DNA of 64,000 bases from Neorhizobium sp. JUb45 (GCF_004343585.1 NZ_SLYW01000002.1:806001-870000), one strand, 5' to 3'; counted from the first letter of the stretch, positions 8,804 through 18,485 are shown. The notes: a model not told the origin generated them from the letters alone. Translations and numbers: made by a program.

Positions 8804-9679
8804 TTATTCCGGAACGTGGATCTGCCGCTTGATGTGCTTCAGGTGCGCGACGATCGTGAAGGTCATGATGACCAGCATCGACCACGAACTCCACTTGCCG
8901 AGATGCACGGTAGACCATGCACCGATCTGGTTCGGATATTGCCAGATACCGACGAGCGTGAAGACGTTTTCGGCAAACCAGATGAAAAAGCCGATCAGAA
9001 CGAAAGCCAGCAGAAGCGGCATTTTCCGTTCGCGGTCATAAGGGCGGAAGGTGACCGTGGTGCGCGCATAAAGGCCGATCGCGCAGGCTGCGATATACCA
9101 GCGATAATCGCCGATATAATGGTGGCTGAAAAAGTTGATATAGACCGCCAGCGCAATCACTGTCGCCATCCAGTAGCTTGGATGATGGTGGATACGCAGG
9201 TCGAACAGCCGCCAGGCCTGAATGATGTAACTGCCGATGGCGGCGTACATGAAACCGGAAAACAGCGGTACGCCAAACAGCTTGGTATAGGCGAAATCCG
9301 GATAGGACCATGACTGGATGCTGCCTGACGTCTTGAACACTTCCAGCGCAAAACCGACGATGTGAAACAGGCCGATCGCCTTGGCTTCGTCCCAGGTTTC
9401 GAGCTTGCTCCAGATCATGAAGATCTGGATGGCGAGTGCGATGATCAGCAGAACGTCGTAGCGCGGCAGGCCAAGCAGTCCTGCTTTCGGCACCAGAAAG
9501 ATCGAAACGAAAAACAGGCCGGCAAACAGACAGGCCCGCGCTTCCTTGACGCCGAAATAGAGAAACTCGACCATGAACCGGGCAGAACCGCGAAGCTCGC
9601 CCCAGGGGCGCAGATCACACAGATAAGTGTCGAGGAAGGACAGTCGTCCGCCGCTCGCTGTCGTGTCTGCTGTCGTCAT
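8804..9679 (-). CDS. DUF817 family membrane protein
   Basis: This 291-residue protein has seven to eight hydrophobic segments and matches the DUF817 pattern, with 'FLYFGVKEARACLFAGLFF' near residue 40, 'RYDVLLIIALAIQIFMI', 'EVFKTSGSIQSWSYPD' and 'WFAENVFTLVGIWQYPNQ' in the C-terminal half. Conserved acidic, His and Trp residues sit within membrane segments, which suggests an enzymatic or transport role that is not known. It is transcribed away from msrQ-msrP in the same direction, with a 64-base gap. Confidence 0.82.
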   Translation of the reverse strand: MTTADTTASGGRLSFLDTYLCDLRPWGELRGSARFMVEFLYFGVKEARACLFAGLFFVSIFLVPKAGLLGLPRYDVLLIIALAIQIFMIWSKLETWDEAKAIGLFHIVGFALEVFKTSGSIQSWSYPDFAYTKLFGVPLFSGFMYAAIGSYIIQAWRLFDLRIHHHPSYWMATVIALAVYINFFSHHYIGDYRWYIAACAIGLYARTTVTFRPYDRERKMPLLLAFVLIGFFIWFAENVFTLVGIWQYPNQIGAWSTVHLGKWSSWSMLVIMTFTIVAHLKHIKRQIHVPE

Positions 9680-9743
9680 GCCCCGATCTCCATTCGGCCC
9701 GGAATGGAGACTGCGAGATGGGCAAAGTCAAGGCGAGGGCGCG

Positions 9744-10394
9744 TCAGCGATGTGCTGGCTGTGGGCTATCCACGGACTTGCGCGCCCGCTTCCAGCGCAT
9801 GATGGGTTTGCGCAGCGGCCGATAGGCAAGAAGCAGGGCAATCGCTGCGATGTGAATGAAGGGCCCGGTGGTGATCGATTTGACGGCGAGGAAATAGTGC
9901 AGCGCCCCGCCAAGGGCGATCGGGTAGATCAGGTGATGCATGTCGATCCAGAGCTTGCCGAGACGCCGGATCGAATAGTTGTTGGATGTAACCGCCAGCG
10001 GCACCAGCGCCGCAAGGCACACCATGCCGATCGAAATATAGGGACGTTTGAGGATATCCCCCAGGACTGCATGCACATCCATGCCGAGATCGAGCAGCAT
10101 CCACACCGAAAAATGCATCACGACATAATAGAAGGCGAGGAGACCCAGCGCCCGCCGATAGCGGATCCAGTTGATGCCAACCAGATCGCGCAGCGGCGTC
10201 ACTGCAAGTGTGGCGATGATGAAGCGCAGCGCCCACAAACCCAGCAGGTGCTCGAATTCCTTGACCGGATTGATGCCGAGGCCGCCCGTTGCGCCAAGAT
10301 AGAAATACCACGCCGCGGGACAGAGACCGATGACATAGAGCGCCCAGATACTCGGGCCGTGGAACTTGCGCGGCAGGGCGGGAATGACAGACAT
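9744..10394 (-). CDS. msrQ: Methionine sulfoxide reductase heme-binding subunit MsrQ (YedZ)
   Basis: This 216-residue membrane cytochrome b subunit delivers electrons to MsrP for repair of oxidised methionines in periplasmic proteins. The ferric-reductase-like fold is visible: 'RYRRALGLLAFYYVVMHFSVW' with a heme-ligand candidate His, 'KRPYISIGM', and 'RRLGKLWIDMHHLIYPIALGGALHYF' with further His residues. Its ATG overlaps the msrP stop by one base (TGATG), so it is translationally coupled to msrP. Confidence 0.93.
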   Translation of the reverse strand: MSVIPALPRKFHGPSIWALYVIGLCPAAWYFYLGATGGLGINPVKEFEHLLGLWALRFIIATLAVTPLRDLVGINWIRYRRALGLLAFYYVVMHFSVWMLLDLGMDVHAVLGDILKRPYISIGMVCLAALVPLAVTSNNYSIRRLGKLWIDMHHLIYPIALGGALHYFLAVKSITTGPFIHIAAIALLLAYRPLRKPIMRWKRARKSVDSPQPAHR

Positions 10395-11335
10395 CAGTAG
10401 TTTGCCTTCAGGTCCAGACCGGCATAAAGACCAGCGACGTCATCGGCATAGCCATTGAAGGGCAGGGTTGGCCGCCGCGCCGTCTTGAAGAAACCACCTT
10501 CGCCGATGCGCTGCTCGGTCGCCTGGCTCCAGCGCGGGTGATCGACGGCCGGATTGACGTTGGAATAGAACCCGTATTCGCGGGCATTGCTGTTTTTCCA
10601 GGTGGTTTCGGGCTGCTTTTCGACAAGCGAAATCCTGACGATCGACTTGATGCTCTTGAAGCCGTATTTCCACGGCACCACCAGTCGGATCGGTGCACCG
10701 TTCTGGTTGGGCAGCGTTTCGCCATAAAGACCGACGGCGAGGATGGTCAGCGGATGACGGGCCTCATCGAGGCGCAATCCTTCGACGTAAGGCCAGGGCA
10801 GGGGCTGAAAAAGGCCTTTCTGGCCCGGCATTTCTTCCGGCCGCACCACCGTTTCGAAGGAAACATATTTGGCGCTGCCCTGCGGCTCCACCTGATCGAG
10901 CAATGCCGCCAGCGGAAAACCGATCCATGGTATCACCATCGACCATCCCTCGACGCAGCGCATGCGATAGGTGCGATCCTCGATCGGCATCTTCAACAGC
11001 TCTTCGAGGCCGAATTCCTTCGGTTTGCCGACAAGCCCGTCGACCTTCACCGTCCAGGGCGTCGGCTTGAAGTCGCCGGCATTGTTGGACGGATCGCTCT
11101 TGTCCGTCCCGAACTCATAAAAATTGTTGTAGGAGGTCACCGCTTCCTTCGGCGTCAGCTTCTCGTCCAGTGTATAGGGGCCGGGCCTGGCCTGCAGCGG
11201 TGCGGCAAACGCGCTGCCTGCGCCAGTCAGGGCAAGGCCGGCAGCGGCCGTACCGAGAAAGCTGCGGCGCGACATGTAGATGCTGCGCGGCGTAATGTCG
11301 GATGCGGGAATGTGTGGTGGGCGATAGGCAGCCAT
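10394..11335 (-). CDS. msrP: Methionine sulfoxide reductase catalytic subunit MsrP (YedY)
   Basis: This 313-residue periplasmic molybdoenzyme reduces methionine sulfoxide in envelope proteins. A twin-arginine signal 'SRRSFLG' at residues 22-28 precedes a hydrophobic stretch ending near 'GSAFA', consistent with Tat export of a cofactor-loaded protein. Cys127 in '[14 protein letters not shown]' is the expected molybdenum ligand. It is the first gene of the msrPQ pair. The start at 11335 gives a 20-residue lead before the Tat motif, as is common in this family. Confidence 0.94.
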   Translation of the reverse strand: MAAYRPPHIPASDITPRSIYMSRRSFLGTAAAGLALTGAGSAFAAPLQARPGPYTLDEKLTPKEAVTSYNNFYEFGTDKSDPSNNAGDFKPTPWTVKVDGLVGKPKEFGLEELLKMPIEDRTYRMRCVEGWSMVIPWIGFPLAALLDQVEPQGSAKYVSFETVVRPEEMPGQKGLFQPLPWPYVEGLRLDEARHPLTILAVGLYGETLPNQNGAPIRLVVPWKYGFKSIKSIVRISLVEKQPETTWKNSNAREYGFYSNVNPAVDHPRWSQATEQRIGEGGFFKTARRPTLPFNGYADDVAGLYAGLDLKANY

Positions 11336-11539
11336 GATCGGCCTCCAGCTGAAAACTGTATTCCGTCAATATACGTAGCGCCGGGCGGTTTGGTTTCACA
11401 GCACCCAGCGGATGCGAATGAACCACGTTTGCGTGAAGCCTGGGATTGTCCTTGAGGAGACAAATCTCACCGCCGGCATTGCAGGGAACCACAGCAATCC
11501 CCATTCATTTATGCAGCAATGGATTTGCTGGAGGCAAAA

Positions 11540-11956
11540 ATGGCCGCACGCACATGGAATGCCGCTGGAAATACCACCGGAGACGATTTCACCGATAGTA
11601 TCGAGAGACTGCGTCGTCTGCGCAGGCTGTCGGGTATCGCGCGGCTGATGGACACTGCCATCCGCATTCCCGGTACCGGCATCCGCTTTGGCGCAGATTC
11701 CGTAATGGGCCTCGTTCCGGTGATCGGTGATGCCGGCGGCGCGTTAATCGGCCTCTACATCGTCAACGAAGCGCGCCGCATGGGTGTGCCCGCCGATAAG
11801 CTGGCGCAGATGGTCGGCAATATCGCGCTGGATTCTGTGGTCGGCAGCGTGCCGGTGTTCGGTGATCTGTTCGACGTCTATTTCAAATCCCACCGCCGCA
11901 ACGTCGATATGATCATGCAGCATTTTGGCGTTATGCCTGATGACTTGCGGCGTTGA
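11540..11956 (+). CDS. DUF4112 domain protein
   Basis: This 138-residue protein contains the DUF4112 pattern: 'RLMDTAIRIPGTGIRFGADS' (from about residue 36), 'GLVPVIGDAGGALIGLYIV' and 'GNIALDSVVGSVPVFGDLFD', with two hydrophobic segments that could be membrane-embedded. Function is unknown. The ATG at 11540 is preferred over one at 11519 because GGAGG sits eight bases upstream of it. It is a single gene between msrP (divergent) and ilvD. Confidence 0.8.
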   Translation: MAARTWNAAGNTTGDDFTDSIERLRRLRRLSGIARLMDTAIRIPGTGIRFGADSVMGLVPVIGDAGGALIGLYIVNEARRMGVPADKLAQMVGNIALDSVVGSVPVFGDLFDVYFKSHRRNVDMIMQHFGVMPDDLRR

Positions 11957-11974
11957 CCAAGTTCATTTTGCGAA

Positions 11975-11990
11975 CCGTACCGTACCGTAC
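11975..11990 (+). repeat. Three tandem CCGTA units
   Basis: A five-base unit is repeated three times (11975-11989) in the ilvD upstream region, about 130 bases before the ilvD start. It could be an operator or chance; no other support is visible. Confidence 0.3.
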
Positions 11991-12116
11991 TGTTTTGCCG
12001 GTTTCTGGCAGTGACACCCGTTCGCGATTGGAGTAGGAAAACCACAAAAATAGGGCTTTTGCGTCTCTGCCGGGGAGCAGATAGACTGCAGGGTCCGATC
12101 GAGTGAGGACACATCC

Positions 12117-13952
12117 ATGCCAGTTTATCGTTCCAGAACCACCACCCACGGCCGCAACATGGCGGGTGCGCGCGGCCTTTGGCGCGCCACCGGCATGAAG
12201 GATTCGGATTTCGGCAAGCCGATCATCGCCGTCGTCAATTCCTTCACGCAGTTCGTACCCGGCCACGTCCACCTGAAGGATCTCGGCCAGCTGGTTGCGC
12301 GCGAAATCGAGGCGGCCGGCGGTGTTGCCAAGGAATTCAACACCATCGCCGTCGATGACGGCATCGCCATGGGCCATGACGGCATGCTCTATTCGCTGCC
12401 ATCGCGCGAAATCATCGCCGACTCGGTCGAATACATGGTCAACGCCCATTGCGCCGATGCCATGGTCTGCATCTCCAACTGCGACAAGATCACGCCCGGC
12501 ATGCTGAACGCTGCCATGCGCCTGAACATTCCGGCAGTCTTCGTCTCCGGCGGCCCTATGGAAGCCGGCAAGGTTGTCATGCACGGCAAGACGGTTGCGC
12601 TCGATCTCGTCGATGCCATGGTCGCCGCTGCGGATGACAAGATTTCCGACGAGGACGTGGCTGTCATCGAACGCTCGGCCTGCCCGACCTGCGGTTCCTG
12701 CTCCGGCATGTTCACCGCCAACTCGATGAACTGTCTGACCGAGGCGCTCGGCCTGTCCTTGCCCGGAAACGGTTCGACGCTCGCCACCCATTCGGATCGC
12801 AGGCGCCTGTTCGTCGAGGCCGGTCACCTGATCGTTGATCTCGCACGCCGTTATTATGAGCAGGAGGACGAAAACGTCCTGCCGCGCAATATCGCCAGCA
12901 AGAAAGCTTTCGAGAACGCCATGTCGCTCGATATCGCCATGGGCGGTTCGACCAATACGGTTCTGCACATCCTCGCGGCCGCCTATGAGGGCGGCATCGA
13001 TTTCGGCATGGAAGAGATCGACAAGCTGTCGCGCAAGGTACCGTGCCTGTCCAAGGTCGCGCCTGCCAAGCAGGACGTCCATATGGAAGACGTGCACCGC
13101 GCCGGTGGCATCATGCGTATTCTCGGCGAACTCGATCGCGGTGGCCTGATCAACCGCGATTGCTACACCGTCCACGAGCCGACGCTCGGTGATGCCATCG
13201 ACCGCTGGGATATCACCCGCACCAATTCCGAGACTGTCCGCACCTTCTTCAAGGCCGCACCGGGCGGCGTGCCGACGCAGGTCGCCTTCTCGCAGTCCTC
13301 GCGCTGGGATGATCTCGACGCAGACGGCGAAAAGGGCGTTATCCGCTCGGTCGAACATCCGTTCTCCAAGGACGGCGGTCTGGCTGTTCTCTACGGAAAC
13401 ATCGCGCTCGATGGCTGCATCGTCAAAACCGCCGGTGTCGATGAATCGATCCTGAAATTCACCGGCCCGGCTGTGGTTTTCGAGAGTCAGGACGCTGCCG
13501 TGAAGGGCATCCTGAGCAACGAAGTCGTTGCCGGTGACGTCGTCGTCATCCGTTACGAAGGTCCCAAGGGCGGACCGGGCATGCAGGAAATGCTCTATCC
13601 GACCAGCTATCTGAAGTCGAAGGGCCTTGGAAAGGCCTGCGCTCTCATCACCGACGGCCGTTTCTCCGGTGGCACGTCGGGCCTGTCGATCGGTCACGCC
13701 TCGCCGGAAGCGGCACAGGGCGGCGCCATCGGTCTGGTTCAGCCGGGTGATATGATCGAGATCGACATTCCGAACCGCACGATCAACCTGAAGGTTTCGG
13801 ACGCCGATCTGGCGGCCCGCCGCCACGAGCAGGAAACGCTCGGCTGGAAGCCGGCAGCGCCGCGCAAGCGCAATGTCACGACGGCGCTGAAGGCTTATGC
13901 GGCCTTTGCATCTTCGGCCGACAAGGGCGCAGTGCGGATCTTGCCGGAGTAA
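12117..13952 (+). CDS. ilvD: Dihydroxy-acid dehydratase
   Basis: This 611-residue Fe-S enzyme dehydrates 2,3-dihydroxy acids in the third step of valine and isoleucine synthesis and feeds leucine and pantothenate. Signatures are '[17 protein letters not shown]' (about residues 122-138), '[19 protein letters not shown]' (about 195-213) with cluster-ligand cysteines, and '[15 protein letters not shown]' near the C-terminus. Length is normal. It is monocistronic here, with its own terminator, and ilvA is found 22 kb away. Confidence 0.97.
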   Translation: MPVYRSRTTTHGRNMAGARGLWRATGMKDSDFGKPIIAVVNSFTQFVPGHVHLKDLGQLVAREIEAAGGVAKEFNTIAVDDGIAMGHDGMLYSLPSREIIADSVEYMVNAHCADAMVCISNCDKITPGMLNAAMRLNIPAVFVSGGPMEAGKVVMHGKTVALDLVDAMVAAADDKISDEDVAVIERSACPTCGSCSGMFTANSMNCLTEALGLSLPGNGSTLATHSDRRRLFVEAGHLIVDLARRYYEQEDENVLPRNIASKKAFENAMSLDIAMGGSTNTVLHILAAAYEGGIDFGMEEIDKLSRKVPCLSKVAPAKQDVHMEDVHRAGGIMRILGELDRGGLINRDCYTVHEPTLGDAIDRWDITRTNSETVRTFFKAAPGGVPTQVAFSQSSRWDDLDADGEKGVIRSVEHPFSKDGGLAVLYGNIALDGCIVKTAGVDESILKFTGPAVVFESQDAAVKGILSNEVVAGDVVVIRYEGPKGGPGMQEMLYPTSYLKSKGLGKACALITDGRFSGGTSGLSIGHASPEAAQGGAIGLVQPGDMIEIDIPNRTINLKVSDADLAARRHEQETLGWKPAAPRKRNVTTALKAYAAFASSADKGAVRILPE

Positions 13953-13979
13953 GGTTTGCCGATACGGCACTAAGACATC

Positions 13980-14011
13980 AAAGCCCCGTCAGGTTTCACC
14001 GGCGGGGCTTT
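13980..14011 (+). terminator. Intrinsic terminator of ilvD
   Basis: A nine-pair stem (13980-13988 with 14003-14011) of AAAGCCCCG type closes a loop and runs into 'TTTGTGTTGTG'. It starts 27 bases after the ilvD stop. Confidence 0.8.
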
Positions 14012-14046
14012 GTGTTGTGTTTAGGTGGCAGGCTCCGGAGGCAAAA

Positions 14047-14271
14047 ATGTCCGAACTTCATCGCATCACCTTCGATCCGCAAATCTGCGCGGGACGCCCC
14101 GCCATTCGCGGCCTGCGGATCCGTGGGAAGGATGTTCTTGAACTGTTGGCGGCCGGTGCAAGTCATGAGGAAATCCTCGAGGATTATCCGCTTCCCGAGG
14201 CTGCGGATATTCAGGCCGCCCTTGAATATATCGCCGGCCCTGCCGGTCATACGGTGTCAGGCGTCGCCTGA
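14047..14271 (+). CDS. DUF433 (VapB45-like antitoxin fold) protein
   Basis: This 74-residue protein matches DUF433: 'ITFDPQICAGRPAIRGLRI' followed by a helix-turn-helix-like region 'VLELLAAGASHEEILEDYP' and 'DIQAALEYIA'. DUF433 proteins are often antitoxins paired with a PIN-like DUF5615 toxin; no such toxin follows here, so this copy is orphaned or has another role. The ATG at 14047 is supported by GGAGG six bases upstream. Its last 25 bases overlap the 3' end of a gene on the other strand. Confidence 0.82.
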   Translation: MSELHRITFDPQICAGRPAIRGLRIRGKDVLELLAAGASHEEILEDYPLPEAADIQAALEYIAGPAGHTVSGVA

Positions 14272-14474
14272 AACTGCGCTGCATTGATCCGCGCCATTAT
14301 CTCGGCCATGGCTTCATCATGCGGCACGAGTCTACCGGATTGAAGATCGGAGAGGCCCGCTTCTATGCCGCGAAGGATGTCGGTTTCGTCGTCGACATAG
14401 GTGCTAACGGCCCTGCTTGTGGGCTCGCGCGCGGTGTCGTCAGAGCCATCCGGCAGATTATCGAGGGCTGCCAT
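14247..14474 (-). CDS. Small antitoxin-like protein
   Basis: This 75-residue acidic protein has no certain family assignment. The segment 'DILRGIEAGLSDLQSGRLVPHDEAMAEI' resembles the C-terminal part of many small antitoxins of ParD/RelB/CopG type, where 'G(I/L)xDxxxGRxVxHxE' precedes the toxin-binding helix. The recognisable DNA-binding N-terminal half is missing. AGAAGAGG lies six bases before the ATG on the minus strand, supporting translation. No toxin gene is adjacent. The 3' end overlaps DUF433 convergently. Confidence 0.55.
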   Translation of the reverse strand: MAALDNLPDGSDDTAREPTSRAVSTYVDDETDILRGIEAGLSDLQSGRLVPHDEAMAEIMARINAAQFQATPDTV

Positions 14475-14533
14475 GGTGAACCTCTTCTGATGAACTGAGA
14501 CAGCTTACCATTCATGGCACCACCACACCACCA

Positions 14534-14890
14534 TCACAGCGGCCGGTTGATCTTCTCGAACGTTTCGCTGAGCTGTTTCAGCCGCCCTACATACGCGGTG
14601 CGGATACATTCGATATCACCGCCGCAAGCCTGGCGGCGTTTCAGCCATGTGGCCTGATCGTCCTGCATCTCGCCGCGCGTGCCCATGGCCAGAAGCCCGG
14701 TGAGGATCTCGAATGTCGTCACCATCTTCACGTCGGCATCGTTGAGGTCACGGTTTTCGCAGATGGCTTTTTCATCGGCGGCCAGATTCTGGCCGTTGCA
14801 GTCGAAACTGGCTGCGGTCGCGGGCAGGGTTGGCAAGGTCAGGCCGAGGAGAAAGGCAGTCAGGGCTGTGGCGGTGATCGTATTCTTCAT
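14534..14890 (-). CDS. Secreted lysozyme-inhibitor-like (LprI/DUF1311) protein
   Basis: This 118-residue protein has a signal peptide (residues 1-25, 'MKNTITATALTAFLLGLTLP', ending near 'ATAA') followed by a DUF1311/LprI-like domain: 'SFDCNGQNLAADEKAICENRDLN' in parts, 'DQATWLKRRQACGGDIECIRTAYVGRL' at the C-terminal side, with paired cysteines typical of the family. Some relatives inhibit lysozyme. The start at 14890 is chosen because AAGGAA lies seven bases upstream and it gives a clean signal peptide. Confidence 0.75.
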   Translation of the reverse strand: MKNTITATALTAFLLGLTLPTLPATAASFDCNGQNLAADEKAICENRDLNDADVKMVTTFEILTGLLAMGTRGEMQDDQATWLKRRQACGGDIECIRTAYVGRLKQLSETFEKINRPL

Positions 14891-14919
14891 TCCGGCGTTC
14901 CTTGCATGGTGGCGAGCCT

Positions 14920-15308
14920 TCAGAAGAAATCTGAAAGACCCCAGACAAGCAAAATGAGGCACAAAAGCCAGATGGCAAGGATGGCGATGAGGCCGGAGCG
15001 GCTGGTCGGGCGTCCTTCGCGCAAAGCTGCCTGCTCGCGGAACTCGGCCATCAGCGCCTGCGGCACGAGCTTTACCGCCAGCATGATGCCGAGCGGCACC
15101 AGGATCACATCATCGAGATAACCGAGGACGGGGATGAAATCCGGGATCAGGTCGATCGGTGACAACGCGTAGGCGGCAACCGCACCTGCCACGAGCTTCG
15201 CCGTCAAGGGTACGCGCGATCACGGGCGGCAAACCACAGCACCACGACCTCGCGTTTCAGCCGTTTTGCCCAGTTTTTTGCGCGTGTCAGAAAGTCCATG
15301 GTTTCCAT
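14920..15308 (-). pseudogene. DUF1232 (YkvA-like) membrane protein gene with a frameshift
   Basis: The 3' part encodes 'LTAKLVAGAVAAYALSPIDLIPDFIPVLGYLDDV', the DUF1232 core, plus a C-terminal hydrophobic helix. The expected N-terminal part, 'MDFLTRAKNWAKRLKREVV' and 'LWFAARDR', is present just upstream (ATG at 15299 or 15308) but in another frame that stops at 15204. One missing base between about 15207 and 15218 would restore 'ARDRRVPLTAKLV', the usual family sequence. So it is either a real single-base deletion or a sequencing error. A TTG at 15207 could start a truncated 95-residue product. Confidence 0.8.
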
Positions 15309-15448
15309 TCTTACCTGTCCTATATGTAATCTGAAACCATTCGATTTTCGCGATCTCGTCCGTGATTCGGCCACCTTTGTTTTCCAGCTTCGGCGTCGAT
15401 ATATCGGCCCCGGCTGTTGTGGCCGGACCTTCTGAATAGAGGAACTAC

Positions 15449-16852
15449 ATGCTGAACATGCAAAAATGCGTGTCGACCGGCCTTCTGGCTTTAACCCTTC
15501 TTCTGCCCGTTGCGGCGCAAGCGCAGGAGAAAACCCTGCCGCAGAGCCGTGAGCAGATGCAGCTTTCGTTCGCGCCGCTGGTCAAGCGCACCGCGGGCGC
15601 CGTGGTCAACGTTTATGCCGAACGTGCCGTGCAGCGGAACAATCTGTTTGCCGGCGATCCCTTCTTCGAGCAGTTCTTTGGCCAGCGCATGCCGAACCGC
15701 TCGGAAAAGCAGTCGTCGCTCGGCTCCGGCGTCATCCTCTCCGACAACGGTCTCGTGGTCACCAACAACCACGTCATCCAGGGCGCTGACGATATCAAGA
15801 TCGCGCTGGCCGATGGCCGTGAGTTCCCCTGCGAGGTGATCCTCAAGGACGAGAGCATGGATCTGGCCGTGCTGCGCATCAAGGCGAAGGAAAGCTTTCC
15901 GGTTCTCGCCATCGCCAATTCCGATGCCGTCGAGGTCGGTGATCTCGTGCTCGCCATCGGCAATCCGTTCGGCGTCGGCCAGACCGTCACCAGCGGCATC
16001 GTTTCGGGCCTTGCCCGCAACCAGGTCACCAATGGCGATTTCGGCTTCTTCATCCAGACGGATGCGTCGATCAACCCCGGCAATTCCGGCGGTGCACTGA
16101 TGAACACCAATGGCGAGCTGATCGGCATCAACACCGCGATCTTCTCGCGTGGTGGTGGTTCCAACGGCGTCGGTTTTGCCATTCCCGGCAATCTCGTAAA
16201 AGTGTTCCTGAAGGCTGCCGAAGAGGGCAAGACCACCTTCGAACGTCCTTATGTCGGCGCGACCTTCATGCCGGTGACTTCCGAGGTTGCTGAAGCGCTT
16301 GGCCTGAAAACCGCCCGCGGCGCGCTGGTAACGGCCGTTGTCGAAGGTGGGCCGGCGGACAAGGGTGGCCTGAAGCCGGGTGAAGTCATTACCGCCGTCA
16401 ACGGCATCCCTGTCGAGCATCCCGATGCCTTGGGTTACCGCCTGACCACGGCCGGTCTCGGCAAGGCTGCGGACCTGACGGTCGCCCAATCGAGCGGTGA
16501 GCGCAAGCTGACGATCGCGCTCAACACCGCGCCGGAAACGACGCCACGTGACGAACGCCTGATCGAAGGCCGCAATCCGTTTGCCGGCCTGCGCGTCGCC
16601 AATCTGTCGCCGAAACTTGCCGGCGAACTGCAGCTGACCGCCGACAAGACCGGCGTCGTGGTGACCGATATCGCCCGCAACTCTCCTGCTGCCCGCGTCG
16701 GCTTCCGGCCGAAGGACATCATCATTTCGCTCAACGGCGATACGGTGAAGACCAGCAAGGAACTCGAAGGCATCCTGAAAGATGCCGATCCGGGTTTCTG
16801 GCGTCTTGAGATCGAGCGTGATGGCCAGCGCATCCGCCAGTTCTTCCGCTGA
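15449..16852 (+). CDS. DegP/HtrA-type periplasmic serine protease
   Basis: This 467-residue envelope quality-control protease has a signal peptide (residues 1-25, ending 'AAQAQ'). The trypsin-like domain carries the triad His108 ('TNNHV'), Asp138 ('SMDLAVL') and Ser213 ('NPGNSGGAL'). Two PDZ domains follow (about residues 255-345 and 370-467). It most resembles the DegQ/DegP class. GAGG lies at normal distance from the ATG. Its stop is six bases from the rarA start, so the two form an operon. Confidence 0.95.
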   Translation: MLNMQKCVSTGLLALTLLLPVAAQAQEKTLPQSREQMQLSFAPLVKRTAGAVVNVYAERAVQRNNLFAGDPFFEQFFGQRMPNRSEKQSSLGSGVILSDNGLVVTNNHVIQGADDIKIALADGREFPCEVILKDESMDLAVLRIKAKESFPVLAIANSDAVEVGDLVLAIGNPFGVGQTVTSGIVSGLARNQVTNGDFGFFIQTDASINPGNSGGALMNTNGELIGINTAIFSRGGGSNGVGFAIPGNLVKVFLKAAEEGKTTFERPYVGATFMPVTSEVAEALGLKTARGALVTAVVEGGPADKGGLKPGEVITAVNGIPVEHPDALGYRLTTAGLGKAADLTVAQSSGERKLTIALNTAPETTPRDERLIEGRNPFAGLRVANLSPKLAGELQLTADKTGVVVTDIARNSPAARVGFRPKDIIISLNGDTVKTSKELEGILKDADPGFWRLEIERDGQRIRQFFR

Positions 16853-16858
16853 TCGATC

Positions 16859-18175
16859 ATGAGCAACGATCTTTTCGCACCGAAAATTCCGGAGGAGGTC
16901 GCCAATCGGCGGCCTCTTGCTGATCGGCTGAGACCGAAAACGATCGCTGACGTGACCGGCCAATCGCACCTGACCGGTGAAGACGGCGTGCTTCGCCGCA
17001 TGATCGACAGCGGTTCGCTGGGTTCGATGATTTTCTGGGGACCTCCCGGCACCGGCAAGACCACTGTTGCAAGGCTTTTGTCCGGTGAGGCGGGTCTGGC
17101 CTTCGAGCAGATTTCGGCGATCTTTTCCGGCGTCGCCGATCTCAAGAAGGTTTTTGAGGGCGCCCGGCTGCGCCGCATGGATGGCCGCCAGACGCTGTTG
17201 TTCGTCGACGAGATCCATCGCTTCAATCGCGCCCAGCAGGACAGTTTTCTGCCGGTGATGGAAGACGGCACGATCGTGCTGGTCGGCGCCACCACGGAAA
17301 ATCCGTCCTTCGAACTCAACGCCGCTCTTTTGTCGCGTGCCCGTGTTCTGACCTTCAAAAGCCATGACGAAGAAAGCCTGACCGAACTTTTGGCACGCGC
17401 CGAAAAGGTGGAAGACAAGCCGCTGCCGCTCGATGGCAGCGCGCGTGCGGCGCTGGTGCGCATGGCCGATGGCGACGGCCGTGCTGTGCTGACGCTGGCC
17501 GAAGAGGTTTGGCGTGCCGCGCGGGCAGGGGAGGTTTTTGACACAGAGAACCTGACCCGCATCGTGCAGCGTCGCGCGCCGGTCTATGACAAGGCGCAGG
17601 ACGGCCATTACAATCTGATCTCTGCGCTGCATAAATCGGTGCGCGGATCGGACCCGGATGCGGCGCTCTATTATCTCGCCCGTATGTTCGATGCCGGTGA
17701 GGACCCGCTTTATCTCGGGCGCCGGCTGGTGCGCATGGCAGTGGAGGATATCGGCCTTGCCGATCCGCAGGCGCTGGTGGTGTGCAATGCCGCCAAGGAT
17801 GCCTATGACTATCTCGGTTCGCCGGAGGGCGAACTGGCGCTGGCGCAGGCCTGCGTCTATCTCGCCACCGCGCCGAAATCCAACGCCGTCTATACCGCCT
17901 TCAAGGCCGCGACGCGGGCGGCGAAGGAAAACGGTTCGCTGCTGCCGCCCAAACATATTCTCAATGCGCCGACCAAGCTGATGAAGGCTGAAGGGTATAA
18001 CGACGGCTATCGTTACGACCACGACGAGCCGGATGCGTTTTCAGGTCAGGATTATTTTCCGGAAAAGATGGGTCGCCAGACGTTTTACGAGCCGGTCGAG
18101 CGCGGCTTTGAGCGGGATATCCGCAAGCGGCTGGACTGGTGGCAAAAACTGCGGCGTGAGCGCGGCGAAGGCTGA
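16859..18175 (+). CDS. rarA: Replication-associated recombination protein A (RarA/MgsA AAA+ ATPase)
   Basis: This 438-residue AAA+ ATPase acts at stalled replication forks with SSB. The Walker A motif 'GPPGTGKTT' is at residues 61-69, Walker B is 'LLFVDEIHRFN', sensor 1 is 'VLVGATTENPSF', and the C-terminal MgsA tetramerisation region has 'HYNLISALHKSVRGSDPDAALYYLARM' in parts. Length is normal. It follows the HtrA gene by six bases and converges with DUF1883 four bases downstream. Confidence 0.96.
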   Translation: MSNDLFAPKIPEEVANRRPLADRLRPKTIADVTGQSHLTGEDGVLRRMIDSGSLGSMIFWGPPGTGKTTVARLLSGEAGLAFEQISAIFSGVADLKKVFEGARLRRMDGRQTLLFVDEIHRFNRAQQDSFLPVMEDGTIVLVGATTENPSFELNAALLSRARVLTFKSHDEESLTELLARAEKVEDKPLPLDGSARAALVRMADGDGRAVLTLAEEVWRAARAGEVFDTENLTRIVQRRAPVYDKAQDGHYNLISALHKSVRGSDPDAALYYLARMFDAGEDPLYLGRRLVRMAVEDIGLADPQALVVCNAAKDAYDYLGSPEGELALAQACVYLATAPKSNAVYTAFKAATRAAKENGSLLPPKHILNAPTKLMKAEGYNDGYRYDHDEPDAFSGQDYFPEKMGRQTFYEPVERGFERDIRKRLDWWQKLRRERGEG

Positions 18176-18179
18176 GGCG

Positions 18180-18485
18180 TCAGGACGCCTTGGTCTGACG
18201 GCCGGGCGGTGCGACGACCTTGACGGAAGACCCCGCCAGCCCGCCATGACCTTCCTCATCGACAATCAGGTGCCAGTGACCGGCATCCGGAATGATGACC
18301 CGTGTCGGTGATTTTTTGGCGATGCCGCCGACATATTTGTAGTCGAGCTTTTCCTTGAAGCGTTGAAAATTCACCGCCGTCATCAGACGCACGTTGTTCA
18401 CCGCATTCAGCGTCACATCCACGATCGTACCGGCACGCTGTTCACGCAGATCATAATGGGTGAAGCGGAAATTATGGGTCGACAT
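18180..18485 (-). CDS. DUF1883 domain protein
   Basis: This 101-residue protein matches DUF1883: 'THYDLREQRAGTIVDVTL', 'NNVRLMTAVNFQRFKE', 'YVGGIAKKSPTRVIIPDAGHWHLIVD'. It is a small beta-rich protein of unknown function. The ATG at 18485 gives 'MSTHNFRFTHYDL', the normal family start; a longer frame upstream is not supported. Its stop lies four bases from the rarA stop on the other strand. Confidence 0.82.
   Translation of the reverse strand: MSTHNFRFTHYDLREQRAGTIVDVTLNAVNNVRLMTAVNFQRFKEKLDYKYVGGIAKKSPTRVIIPDAGHWHLIVDEEGHGGLAGSSVKVVAPPGRQTKAS

Noticed and set aside
11931..13970. Long open frame antisense to ilvD
   Set aside because: ilvD is certain by its Fe-S and family motifs; the antisense frame has shadow-like composition.
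15491..18022. Long open frame antisense to the HtrA and rarA genes
   Set aside because: It spans two well-identified genes and shows no recognisable protein features.
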